Positions 32,283-43,402 are shown, counted from the first letter of the stretch. The stretch is 64,000 nucleotides of DNA from Ricinus communis (GCF_019578655.1 NC_063263.1:23993001-24057000), one strand, 5' to 3'. Numbers and translations: made by a program. The notes: a model not told the origin generated them from the sequence alone.

Positions 32283-34028
32283 AAAAACCTAAGAATTGAT
32301 AGCACTCAAATCTCCATCAATCTTGACACCATGCACAATGAATCGGCTGAGTCAGAGCCTTTCAACTTTCATTCGAGAAATCTTACCTCAGGAGAAGTCC
32401 TGAAATTCAGTAGAATCATTTGTAAGCATTGACAAAATGGACTGCGAGTGCTTCAGTTCACACTTGTCCAGTAACCAAATCTGCAAAAAGAGAAAATAAG
32501 AAAATAGAGAAAAGTATAAAGAAAAGAAAACACTAAGCTGAAAATCTGAAAAGGCGGCTTAGGCAAAATAGAGTCTGCTAAGTTGAAAACTTGAAAGGGC
32601 ATCTTAGGTAAAAGTTAAGACATTAGCTTGCTAAGTTGAAAACCTAAAAGGGCGGTTTAGGCAAAAGTTAAGGCGTATAATTAAGAAAAGAAAAGAGACT
32701 TGGTTGCTATTTGCAAGAGATTGTCGCGAAGCTAACTGTCATTACACAAGTATCAGCACAGCCCCATAATTCAGTCCTTGCATGCTTAAGTTATCTCTAG
32801 ATCTTCACTTTCTGTCGTCACCATGACTTTCAGATTTCCAATATGCATCATTGTCTTCATCATTTACTATCAACCATTTGGCTTCATGCCCTATAGCAGA
32901 AGAGTAGACAACTTACTTGTCAAAGCGTTAATCTTTTACTGATGAACGTCAGAATGCCTCTATCCAAACTAAAGAATAATTTTTAGAAATGCATTACATG
33001 TCATACATAATATGCATATCACATGCCTTCACCACTTTTGCATGATGAGATCTATATGTATACTTGTATATATACCACTAACTTATAACAGGAAAACGAA
33101 AAGAAGTTTAAAAATAAATAAAGCACTCGAACTTCACTCAAGTTTGCTTCCCGAAATGGAATACCAGTTTACTTTCCGAAGCGAAATATCATCATACATC
33201 CTGAAGTGGAAGATCACAAGCTTATTCCCAAAAGTGGAGAACCAGTTCAAGTTCTAAAGAACAAGTGTACTTTTTAAAGCGGAGATTATCAAGCTTACTT
33301 TCTAAAGTTAAAGATCATCAATTTATATCCCGAAGTGGAATAATCATCATCCCAAAGTGAATACAATCAGCGAAAGATCATTGGTAGAAGCTCACTAGCC
33401 TATTTTTCTAAAGTAGAGAATCAGTTTAAGTTTTGAGGAATTGACACACATTCCAAAGTGAAAGTTATCTAGGAGAATAAAGTACATACTAAATCATAAC
33501 CCGAAGCAAAAGTTATTTAGGGAAGTCTCTACAAGTGCAAATCATCGGGCGTATTTCCTAAATCATCGGGTGTGTCTTCCAAATCAGACGGGCGTGGTTT
33601 CTAAAATCATACGAGCGTGGTCCTAAAATCATCGGGCGCGGTTTCCAAATCATCGGGGTGGCTCCCAAATAAGATGGGCGTGGTTCCCAAAATCAACGAG
33701 CGTGGTTCCCAAATCAAACATGTCTAGTCCTTTAATCAAAATGGGTGAAGTCCTCAATTAAACTAGGAAAAGTCCTCAAACACACAAACAGGCAAAATCC
33801 TCAATCTAAGCAGGCAAAATCCTCAATCTAAGCAGGCGAAAGTCCTAAGCAGGCGAAGTCCTCAACCCAAGCGGGCATGGAGATCAAATTAGCTATCGAA
33901 AGTTCGAGCTTATGAGGTGTGACTTCTACAACTCACATATCCTTTTGCTATATTTCTTATGTCTATGATTTATCTCTATTTATTTAACATATTTGCATGC
34001 TCCTAAATCTCGATAAATCGGGGACAGC
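32283..34028 (+). repeat. 3' noncoding region of element A with four short tandem-repeat blocks
   Basis: Four blocks follow each other toward the 3' LTR. (1) 32532-32680: three units of about 50 bp around GCTAAGTTGAAAACCTGAAAGGG. (2) 33149-33370: loosely repeated CCCGAAGTGGAA/ATCATCAAGCTTA. (3) 33538-33716: about nine units of 20-22 bp around AAATCATCGGGCGTGGTTCC. (4) 33717-33880: about eight units of 20-23 bp around AAGCAGGCGAAGTCCTCAAT. A likely polypurine tract (AATCGGGGACAGC) abuts the LTR. Minisatellites just before the 3' LTR are known in Tat/Ogre elements. Confidence 0.75.
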
Positions 34029-36357
34029 TGTTAGCACCCTTTTTTTGGATTTATATATCAAGGGAAAAATAAAAAACCCTATGATGAAAGTTACTACCTT
34101 CTTAGGTCTCGAAAGGTGAAGGACAGATTCGAGGTTAGGGTCGAGGTTAATCCAGTGGGAATTATCTTTCCGAAATCAATTTGGACCTAATTGTCATCAG
34201 AAAAAATTAAGTTTGAGGGTCAAAATGGCAGTTGTTACAAGTTCAAAGACCTAATTAAAACTTTTCCATAGAATTTTCCTATGTAGAGTCGATCGGCTAT
34301 ACGTAGAGCTGATTCAGCTGCACGTAGGGCCAATTGGCTGTATGTAGTGTCATTCGGACTTTTGTAATCCGGCATCATTTTTGTGACAATTTTACGTAAA
34401 GATACAGATTCTAGAAGGTTTCTTTAATGATAATCATCCTTTTAATCTATAATTAGAAAATCTTAAAAATAAAATGAGATATTTATTGATATTCTTAAAA
34501 ATCTATCGCTTTCTTTAGGGTTTTCTTTGAAACACTATCTCTATAAATAGAAAGAGGTGTTTAGAATTTTGGGGGAGGAATCAAGAATTAAAAGTCAATT
34601 GTAAATGAAATCAAGAGAGAAGAAATATTGAGAAAGAAGAAAAAGAGAGAAAATTAAAAGAAAACAAAAAGAAAAGCACCATGGATCATAGTTATCATTT
34701 AAGAATATAAGCCATTAAAGAAATAGTCATTTTAGAAAACAAATCACTTAAGAAAGAGCATTTTTGGAAACTGTTTTTCAATCGACAAAAGATTTCACAA
34801 AGCCAGATGCAGCTATGGATTCCTACCCAATTTTGGATTTAACTGCATCCTCATCAGTCAAGACTCGTAGATTCAACATCTACGGTGACAACTTGAAGCT
34901 GCCTTCAATTTAGCATTCGCCATCATCGTAAAACCGGTTATTTCATTTCTTTTTTTTTCTTTTTTCTTTTATTATTTGATCTTAAGAACATGATTAAAGT
35001 TTTGATTTATGATTAATATGGTTAGATTAGGTGTTTTTTAGGGATATGCATATTAATAGGGTTTTGAATCTGACAATAAGAACTTAGGATTTTGAAATAT
35101 GATATTTTGCCAATTAAAGTTTTATATTTAATTAAAAAAGATATTATAGGAATAATATTTAGATATTTTTTATTTGTGTTTAGGTGATTAAATATGTCTT
35201 GATTTGCCTTCTGTTACTTTATAATATTTAGGTTTTTTTAGTAGTTTAAAGTTTTGATCGGTTGATAGTCTACTGTTGTTTTGATTCTAATTTTTTTGTC
35301 TTTATTTTAATGTTTTACTTTATTTTATTTTATTTCAATCAAATTTTAGAGTTCATGCGTGTGAAATTCAGCTCTAGAGATGCGAAAATATGTTGACGAA
35401 CAACGAAAATAGCTTGGAAAACCCTAGAGCCGATCGATTCAATGCAAAGCCAATTGGCTGTAAGTTGAGTCGATCGACTCTATACATAGAGGCGATCGAC
35501 TGTTCATGCCCAGCCAACATTCTTTTGATTTTTGGACAATCTTTCTAATGTATAGTTCTTAGGTCTTTTTCTCTCGCAATCGTAATTGTAGGCGGGTCGT
35601 AATAATTAGGTTTCTTTTTCTTTCTGCTTTATTTGCTTTTATTTATTTATTTATTGTAAATTAACCCAATACATGATTAAGTGATTGATTAATTGAAATG
35701 GGCCATATTGACTTAAGGGTAAAAAACTTATCCGATATGAATCTGGTAGTCTAATAGTCTAATTAACCTTAACTAGGCTTGAAACCCTAAAAGTAAAATA
35801 GACTAGCGGGCTTTGGCACGTTTACTTAAGGTTTGAACTTAGTTAGGTTTGAAATCACAATGAATGGGCCTTTTCCTAATAAGTAGTCCATTAGGCTTAA
35901 AAGCTGGAACCCAAGAAGTATAATATGTAATCAGGCTAGACTAGGTAGGCTTACACAAAATTGGTTAGTAAACTAGATCAACAACTTAAACATGGGATGA
36001 ATTTGATTAAAATGGACTAGACTAAGGTGTATTATGTGTTGTTTTGGCATGCCTGTGTATAAATTATTTGCATTTATATGGAATACTTTGTTAAACAATA
36101 AAATTAAAGACTAATATATACCAATAAGGAAGTTGGCTTCCGGATCCATCTCTGGACTCTATGTTGTAAGCTTCCTTATGAAATCTGAGAAAGGCCACTC
36201 ATTAATAAAAGTATCCCGATGATTACCTAGGTGGCGACTTCTATCTCCGCGCTAATCTGAGTGATTAGTTAGCATGTTCCAAATTAGGTTGAAAAGCGTT
36301 TTCCGATGCCATAGTCGCTAAAGACACTTGGATGCGCGCCTGAAGCCGCTGCCCATA
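34029..36357 (+). repeat. 3' LTR of element A
   Basis: It starts TGTTAGCACCC after the purine-rich AATCGGGGACAGC and ends TGCCCATA before TTATC. At 2,329 bp it lacks the insertion present in the 5' LTR and is the better reference copy. It has a TATA box at 34541-34550 and paired GTCGATCGGCT / GCCAATTGGCTG motifs at 34280-34335 and 35440-35500. Confidence 0.85.
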
Positions 36358-36359
36358 TT

Positions 36360-36503
36360 ATCTCTTCTTGGGCATCCTATGTCAAAATTTATCTTATCTA
36401 GCTGCATCCATTGCTCATCTAAATCAGCCATAATACACATTGTACTATTAACTGCCGTTATCAACAACAGTACCATAACAATTATGCACAATACACCTCT
36501 CAT
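36360..36503 (-). pseudogene. N-terminal part of a small secreted-protein gene, split by element A
   Basis: The ATG at 36503-36501 starts MRGVLCIIVMVLLLITAVNS, a textbook signal peptide (Arg near the start, 13-14 hydrophobic residues, small residues at the cut). A short mature part with Cys23, Cys44 and CPRRD follows, reaching codon 48 at 36360. Beyond that point the reading enters element A's LTR. The missing end is found on the far side of A (12605-12564), in frame across the duplicated target site. The complete protein would be 60 residues, about 40 after signal cleavage, and secreted. The family is unrecognised: two Cys and a dibasic RR are the only notable marks. The gene is disrupted in this haplotype. 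Confidence 0.6.
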
Positions 36504-36550
36504 CTTCCAAGATCTGAGAAATCAAAAAGAAAAAATGATAAAGAAAATGT

Positions 36551-36589
36551 AAGAGGGAAGGGAGTGGGAGAGTAGGATAGATAAATACT
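36551..36589 (-). promoter_or_regulatory. Core promoter of the split peptide gene (TATA box and pyrimidine patch)
   Basis: On the minus strand, GTATTTATCTA (36589-36579) is followed by an uninterrupted-looking C/T-rich patch (36574-36551). The ATG follows about 50 bp later at 36503. A TATA box followed by a Y patch is a common plant core promoter layout. Together with the signal peptide it supports a real gene here. Confidence 0.45.
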
Positions 36590-36680
36590 TAAATTCTTAT
36601 AATACTAAGAAGTTAATTATAATATAGATAATTATGATAAAAAAATAACATAAGTAATATGATTTAACCTCAAATTCTAT
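36590..36680. repeat. AT-rich repeat beside element D
   Basis: The stretch TAAGTAATATGATTTAACCT..CAAATTCT (36651-36678) has a near-copy at 41752-41780, on the other side of element D. It could be a dispersed AT-rich repeat or part of a duplication. Confidence 0.45.
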
Positions 36681-37894
36681 TGTGATTCTATTAGCAACCA
36701 AGAGAAGGTGAATTGGTTGAAACCAAAAACTAAAAACAATCGAAACTAAATAAGAAATCAAGCACAATTCACTACACAAGGATTTTATAGTATTTCAGTC
36801 AATACTTGCCTACATCCACTCCTCAAGAATTCTTATGAGATTTCCACTATCAAATAGAATTATAATCTAACTCTATTTGTATTCTTTTACAAGGCTAAGA
36901 ACAAATTCAAGTGTTTTTCTAAAGGCTCACATTCTAACACAATCTAAGATTTTCAATCTTAGTTACAAGAGTTATTAATTCCTTACCCCAACACTCAATC
37001 TAATCCTTTTAAGTTTTGAATACAAGAATTAATTACTCAACTACTCAAAGATTCAAATCCAATCTTGAATCTTTAATACAAGATGAAAAAAGATGAATAT
37101 TTGAAGGTTGTTTAGAATAAATACAAATGGGAGCTTAAAATAAATGTTCTTACTTTACCTAGAATAATTATAAATTAAGTTTAAATATTTCTAGGTGAAA
37201 TAGAGACGTTGCACCCCCATTAAATGCAAATATAGCCATTTTAACAAGCTTCATAAATGCAGATTCACGGATGGGAAGAATCTTTCACGATCGTGAAGCC
37301 TCCGTGCAAAAAATAGATTTAAAAAACTAGAACCCGTCATGGTTGTGAACAAATATCACAGTTGGAAAGGTCTACTTTCATGATTGAAAACTTTTTTTCA
37401 CAACTGGAAACTTTGGCTTTCACAGTTGGGAACTCTAGCTATGAACCCTATTGTGATTTTTGAAGATTTGCAGAGTTGGCATTTTTCAAGGGCGTGAATC
37501 TTTCTTCACCAACTGGGAATCTTCTCCTTCACGGCTAGGAAGATCTGTTCACGGCCATGAATTTTCAGTTTCATGTCTAAGAATACTAGTCATGCCTTTC
37601 TTTTATGGTTTCTTCAAGTCTTAGAAAGAAAGGATTCTTCATGATCGTGAATCCTCGTTTTCACGGTTGGAAAAGAAGTTATGAACGCTATTGCCTTTTT
37701 TATCGTTTGAGCTATGAGTTCTTCATGGCTGAGAACTTTTTTCACGACTGGAAAACTAATGTTTCACAGCCATTAACAAAAGTTCACGGGCGTGAATCTA
37801 CCCTATTTTAAAAAATCAAACTCCTTTCCTTGCACATAAATACTCAATTATTTGTGACCATTAAAACAGGATTAACAACTCTCAAGGTTCAACA
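36681..37894 (-). repeat. 3' LTR of element D
   Basis: Read on the minus strand it starts TGTTGAACCTTGAGAG at 37894 and ends near AATAGAATCACA at 36681. A series of TTCACGG(T/C)(T/C)GGGAA / GTGAA words (37260-37790) makes weak inverted and direct repeats. The block at 36820-36780 (GAGGAGTGGATGTAGG) resembles SIRE-type LTR 3' regions. Ends are accurate to a few bases. Confidence 0.7.
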
Positions 37895-38808
37895 TTCTTT
37901 CCATTTTTTATAGTAATAAACAATCAATTTAAAAAGATAAAAGGGTGAAATTGCTCCCTCTTTCAAAAAGAGTTTATGCTCGTAATTTTATACAAATTTA
38001 TCAACTATGAGATTTTTCAAAACCACAATTTAAATCACAATAGGATTCATTTATTCACATTTGATAATTAACACAATTTAAACATAAAAGAAAAAATTTA
38101 TTGATAATAAAAGAATGAATAATAACAAGCCACTTATCCCTCTTTTTGGCACCAATAAAAAGAAACAAGACTAAAAGAAGGATACTTTATGAATTTCACA
38201 TCGGCTTAAAGAGTGTAATATTTCTCTTTCAAATGCTCAAAATCTGCATCAAATTTGCCAAATTTTGCATCAAGCTTATCATCAAAATGAGTGATGATTT
38301 ATTGCACCTAAGAATCATAAGAGAATGAAGAGGAATCACACAATCCATGGCTTCAAGGACGTTTCCGATAAGAGTCTTCACATCCTTGCCTAAAATCCTC
38401 TAAATTCCGCTCTTCCCAAATAGGCTCTCCATTGGCATTAAGAAATCTGAACTCATTTAGAGCCACTTCCTTGATGACCTTCATCTTAACCAAACTAGAA
38501 AGATCGATAGAGATATTTTCACCAAGTTTGAGAGGAGGGAATGCATGCTCCTTAAGGTTAAAAACAGGCTTCTAAGAAAATGAAAATTCTAGTGACTAAA
38601 CTCTCAATCACAATGTCACCTGCTTTCTTTTGAGCAATTAAATAGAGTTGGTCTGCTAACCATTTACTATAACTTGCTTATTATTCTCCATACACAAAAA
38701 AAAAATCAGTTTTTTCTTACCGAATTGTTACTCTCACCTCTACCACAAATCAAAAAGGACATAAATTTATGGATGTAGTTGTGGGTAAGGTCAATAAGTG
38801 AGCATGCT
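37895..38808 (-). other. Noncoding 3' region of element D
   Basis: Between third ORF and 3' LTR. A purine-rich stretch on the minus strand near 37960 (AAAGAGGGAGC) could be the polypurine tract. No additional gene seen. Confidence 0.45.
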
Positions 38809-39096
38809 TTAGCAATTTTGACATCCCAATTCCCACCCGTGGTGAGGGATTACCAGGCACGACCAGGTATTAATCTCCATAATATCCATTTCATGAAGTG
38901 CTCCCTCAAAAGGTAAACAAAAAATTATGGCAAATTGGGAGGCGGCTAAGGTTTTCTCCTCATTATCTATTTGGATAGTCATATTCCAATTGGGTTTTAG
39001 TTTAAGAGTACATAGAGATTTTAAAGTGAGTTCCCTATAGGTTTTCCCTTTAATATTCACAAATTGCATCCATCTATTCCTAATAAGAGTCTCCAC
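38809..39096 (-). pseudogene. Third-ORF fragment of element D
   Basis: The minus frame reads NRWMQFVNIKGKTYRELTLK, then a Leu/Lys stretch, then EKTLAASQFAIIFCLPFEGA. YRELTL and the following hydrophobic SQFA-x-x-F-x-LP-x-EG text parallel YRELTI and VPQFGMHMGL in the Athila ORF of element B. A further short reading upstream (39110-39280) starts MAKRVKMMSKKEKS on the minus strand. The fragment lies between RNase H and the 3' LTR, the env-like position. Confidence 0.5.
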
Positions 39097-39312
39097 TATT
39101 TTTTATTTCAAATCTAGTTTGGCTAGGGCATCCCAAGAAAATCTTCTAGAGGGAATGACATTCCTAGTTTTGAGATAGGCATTACCTTTTCCTATATTCT
39201 CAATTGAGCAACGAAGCCACAAAATCTACATCACTTGAGGATTTTTCCTTCTTGGACATCATCTTTACTCGTTTTGCCATGGATGATGGATGAGAAATTG
39301 AGCTTTAGGAAT

Positions 39313-40775
39313 TTAAAGATGAAAAAAGATAGAGATGTTTTGATTGAAAAAAGATAGAAATTGCCTAACGTCTATATGCTTGGTCCTATAATGTTGAATA
39401 GAGTTCTTAGAAATGTTAATGGCACCAGTATTATCACATTTGATGGGAATGTGATCAAGAGAGACTTTAAAGTCTACAAGTTGTTGTTGCTTGATCCAAA
39501 ACACTTGAGTGCAATAACAAACGACAACTACATATTCAAATTCGGTCGTTGATAAGGCAACCAAATCTTATTTCTTTCTAAACTAAAAAATAAGATAATT
39601 TTCTAGGAATTAACAAGTACTGGAGGTACTTTTCCTATCTAGAATACAACCTGTATAATCTGCATCTGAATAGCTAATAAATTCAAATATATTACCCTTA
39701 TGGTATAAAAGACCTAAATGTAATATGCCAACAAGATATTTTAAATCCTTTTCATCGCATGCAAATGAAATTCTTTAGGACAAGATTGGAAGCGAACACA
39801 TAAACACACAACAAACATGATATACGGTCTACTAGCGTTAAGATAAAGAAAACTACCAATCATACCTCAGTATTTCTTCTTATAGATTGACTTACCACTT
39901 TCATCCTTGTTAAGTTTGATAGTTGTGCTTATTAAGGTCTTGTTTGGCTTGGGTCATTCCATGCCAAACTTCTTAAGCATTTCCTTGGTGTACTTCACTT
40001 GATTTATAAAGATCCCTTCATCACATTGCTTTATTTGAAGTCCAAGTAAGCTTAAGCTCCTCCATCATGCTCATCTCAAACTCACTTTGTATAAACTTAG
40101 AAAACTCATCATAGAAACATTCATTAGTAACACCAAATATAATTTTATTAACATATATTTGCACAATTAATATATGTTTTTTGATAAAAAGAGTTGTATT
40201 GACTTGTTCTTTTAAAAAAATATTTAATAAAAGGAATGAGCTCAATCTCTCATACCAAGCTCTAAGAATATGTTTCAAACCGTATAAAGCCTTTTGCAAT
40301 TTAAAAACATAATTTGGAAATTCATGATTTTGAAATCTTGGTGGTTGCTCAACAAAAACCTCCTCCTTAATTTAACCATTTAGAAAAATACTTTTTAACA
40401 TCCATTTAAAATAATTTAAACTTCATATAAGATGCATAAGCAAGTTTTAGTCTAATGACCTCTAACCTTGCAATGGGAGTAAAGGTTTCATCATAATCTA
40501 ACCCTTCTTCTTAATTATAGTCTTTAGCTACTAGCTCAATCTTATTCCTAGTAATGGTACCATCTTCATCAAGTTCATTTCTAAACACCCATTTGGTATC
40601 AATAATAGGATAGTCTTTAGGCCTAAAAACTAATTATTAAACCTTGTTTCTCTTAAATTGATTGAGTTCTTCTTGCATAGTAAGTACCCAATTATTATCA
40701 TTTAAGGCTGTATCAATAGATTTTGGCTAAGTTTGAGAGATAAAGGCTAGATTAATGATATTTCTAACATATGGT
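39313..40775 (-). pseudogene. copia reverse transcriptase and RNase H of element D
   Basis: From 40775 leftward the minus strand reads SIDTALNDNNWVLTMQEELN, then IPNGCLEMNLMKMV (frameshifted), then QKALYGLKHILRAWYERLS with LLIVQ-type text IVQIYVNKIIFGVTNE, where the catalytic YVDD appears as YVNK, a damaged active site. EFEMSMMEEL follows. RNase H text is MVALSTTEFEYVVVVC, then KCDNTGAINISKN and HYRTKHIDVRQ. Many stops and shifts. The order and wording are Ty1/copia (SIRE type). Confidence 0.85.
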
Positions 40776-40784
40776 CTAGTAGTA

Positions 40785-41653
40785 AACTTTTTCTAGGCTC
40801 ACACTCTAACCAATATAAGATTTTCAATCTTAGTTACAAGAGTTATTAATTCCTTACACAATACACAATCTAACCCTTTTGAGCTTTGAATAGAAGAATT
40901 ACTTACTCAACTACCCAAAGATTCAAATCTAATCTTGAATCTTTAATACAAGATGAAGAATATGAAGATTTTAAAATTATTGAGAGTAAATACAAGTGAG
41001 GGCTCAAAATAAATGCTCTTACTTGACATAGAATAATTAGAAATAAAGTTCAAATAGTTATAGGTGAAATACAGATATTGCATCCTCATTAAATGCAAAA
41101 ATAGTTATTTTAACAACCTTCATAAATGCAGCTTCATGGGTAGGAAGAATCTTTTATAGTCATGAAGCCTCAATGCGAAAAATAGATTTGAAAAACTAGA
41201 ACCCATCATAGGCATGAAAAAATATTCATGGTTGGGAAGGTTTGCTTTCACTGTTGGGAAGATCTGTTCACGGTTGTGAATTTTCAACTTCATGGTTGGA
41301 AATGCTAGCCACGACTTCTTCTATGGTTTTTTTAAATTTTGGAAAGAAATGATTCTTCACAGGCATGAATCTTAGTTCATAGCCTTAAATCCTCATTTTC
41401 ACGGCTGGGAAAGAAGCCTTGAACGCTACAACCCTTTTGTTGTTTGAGCTATAAGTTCTTTATGTCTAGAAACTTTTCTTCACGACTGAGAAATTGATGT
41501 TTCACAGCCGTGAATAAAAGTCCATGAGTGTGAATATGCACTATTTTAGAAAAATCAAACTCCTTTCCTTGCATATAAACACTAAAAAAAAGTTAGTTAA
41601 TCTTAATTATGTGTGACTATCAACATAGAATTAATAACCCTCAAGATTTAACA
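40785..41653 (-). repeat. Partial 5' LTR of element D
   Basis: It matches 36900-37894 in order (GATTTTCAATCTTAGTTACA at 40829/36951; AATCTTGAATCTTTAATACA at 40931/37061; TTTCACAGCCGTGAA-type words near 41500/37760). On the minus strand it starts TGTTAAATCTTGAGGG at 41653. The part equivalent to 36681-36890 is missing, replaced by pol sequence. Confidence 0.8.
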
Positions 41654-43370
41654 TGTGTAAAATAGTAACATTCACCTAAAACTCTTTATTTATATTAAAT
41701 CTATTAAAAATTAATTACTTTGAATGATATGAATATCTATAATTAATAATAATATAAGTAATATAATTTAATCTCAAACTCTAAAAAGATAATAATATTC
41801 CTCTAAATCTCGTTATCTATATTAAATGTATTAAAAATATAGATAATTATAATAAATAATAACAGTAGTAATATTGCTCTAAAGAAGTAGTAATTTTTAA
41901 TAAGTTAATTAAAATTATTAATAGATAATACTAATAATTTATTAGGTACAAGTCTAACTCTAAAAGTACAACTCTATTAGGATCTCAACATTGATTATAA
42001 AAATAGAATGTTTAAGGAAGTAGTAATTATTTAATAAGTTAATTAAACTTATTAATAAGTAATATTAATGATTTATTATATATAAATTTAATTTTAGAAG
42101 TCTAATTCTATTAGAATTTCAACAAACTATTAAAAGTGTTAAAAACATATTAAAATAATGCAAATCCATTTCCCATTTTCTAAATTTTATTGAAATACAC
42201 ATAGAGCTAATCCTAGCTCAAACAAATTCTGAAATTGAAAACATGTAAATAAATTATAGTAAAACACAAAATTTCTTTGCAATGCCAATTAGTCTATTGT
42301 TAGCTTATTATAACCCTGTAATAATTAAAAACATACTCTTTCTTTTAGCTGATTCTAATGAAAAATGGCTTTTTCCGGATCTAATATAATTTTTAATTTA
42401 TATTAAATCTATTAAAATTTAAATTGTTAACTTTAACTTTTTATAATATTATTTAAAAGTTATACTTTACAATTAATATTGAAATTTTAATAGAGTTGGA
42501 CTTTTAGAGTTAAACTTACTTAATAAACTATCAATATTTTTATTATTAATAAAATTAATTAATAAATTATACTAAACAGTCAATAAGGCCATTTTAGTAA
42601 ATTTGTCTGTCTTTCTATCTTTTGCACTTTTATATATGTTATGCTATGATATGTAATTCTATAAATAGATGTTACAAACTAATAAATGATAATAGAAGAC
42701 ATTATTTTTTATAAATAATTCCAACAAAATTCATCAATATATTAAGTAAAACATGAGGGAAGAATTGTTGTTCTAATAAAAAAAATACAGGAAAAAGCAT
42801 ATCGAGCAATAAAATTGAAAACAAGTCTTTATAGTTTTGAAGATCAACCAAATATTAACTATATTCTTTAGTTACGAAAAAAAATTCAAATTAAAAACAA
42901 TTCTCCATAAATATGGAAACCAACTAAATATCAACCGTACTTATCTCAAATTTAATCAAATATGAATAAAATCATTCAGTATATTAAAAATTAAAATAAA
43001 TAAAAAATAAATAGAAGTTAATGAAAAGATATTAAGATTTTATCATATATTATCATACGTGATTTTAGAAATATTTCTTTAATTTTTAATGAATAAAATG
43101 ATAGAAAAATAAAAAATATGAAAATATTTAAAATATTTGTATATGATTTTTTATTTTATATTAATTTTATAAATTTCATTAGAATAAGAAATACATAAAA
43201 ATATATATAAAAAAGTTTTAATATGCATATAAGTTGACCAAAAAAGGAAGAAAGAGATCATGATGATTTAATTTGCTTGGTTCATATAATCATTCTCGAG
43301 AAAAAAAATAAAATCAATTTGCTTAGTTTTGGTAACTACGATTGTAGTGATAAACTATCTGGAATTATAT
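41654..43370. repeat. AT-rich spacer with a large inverted repeat
   Basis: The segment at 41935-41996 and the segment at 42471-42531 are inverted copies (CTCTAAAAGT[A/C]CAACTCTATTA core, about 60 bp). A third, direct copy lies at about 42070-42124. The arms bound about 600 bp of AT-rich noncoding DNA, so a MITE-like element is possible. Elsewhere no gene is recognised. Confidence 0.6.
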
Positions 43371-43389
43371 AAAAAATTAGTCGCTTACC

Positions 43390-43402
43390 CGTGCATTGCA
43401 CG
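43390..43402. repeat. Short palindrome CGTGCATTGCACG
   Basis: Six-base arms around a central T, in the context ACCCGTGCATTGCACGACC. It stands at the left edge of the AT-rich tandem block. This kind of word marks an end of several plant repeat families, but no family can be assigned. Confidence 0.6.

Larger units (their letters stand above)
12606..36357 (+). mobile_element. Element A: Ty3/gypsy LTR retrotransposon hosting elements B and C
   Basis: Direct LTRs lie at 12606-15601 and 34029-36357, with gag pieces between them at 16370-16910 and 24700-25190. No protease, RT, RNase H or integrase is recognisable in the remaining internal sequence, so pol was lost or the element is non-autonomous. 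Removing B (16916-24699), C (26156-32282) and one copy of each duplication leaves about 9.8 kb. Long LTRs, a long leader, and 3' minisatellites before the LTR are traits of Tat/Ogre-side gypsy elements; the lineage is inferred. It landed inside a small secreted-protein gene (target duplication CTATC/TTATC). Confidence 0.85.
36681..41653 (-). mobile_element. Element D: deleted SIRE-like Ty1/copia element
   Basis: LTR copies at 36681-37894 and 40785-41653 are similar in the same (minus) orientation. Between them, read right to left, lie copia RT, RNase H and a third-ORF fragment. The right-hand (5') LTR passes straight into mid-pol at about 40780, so the 3' end of that LTR, the primer site, gag, protease and integrase are deleted. 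RNase H and RT words (TTEFEYV, LQKALYGLK) are of the SIRE/Maximus kind. Confidence 0.8.

Noticed and set aside
37605..37811. 68-codon plus-strand frame
   Set aside because: It is made of the repeated TTCACGG/GTGAA words of the D LTR and is antisense to that element.
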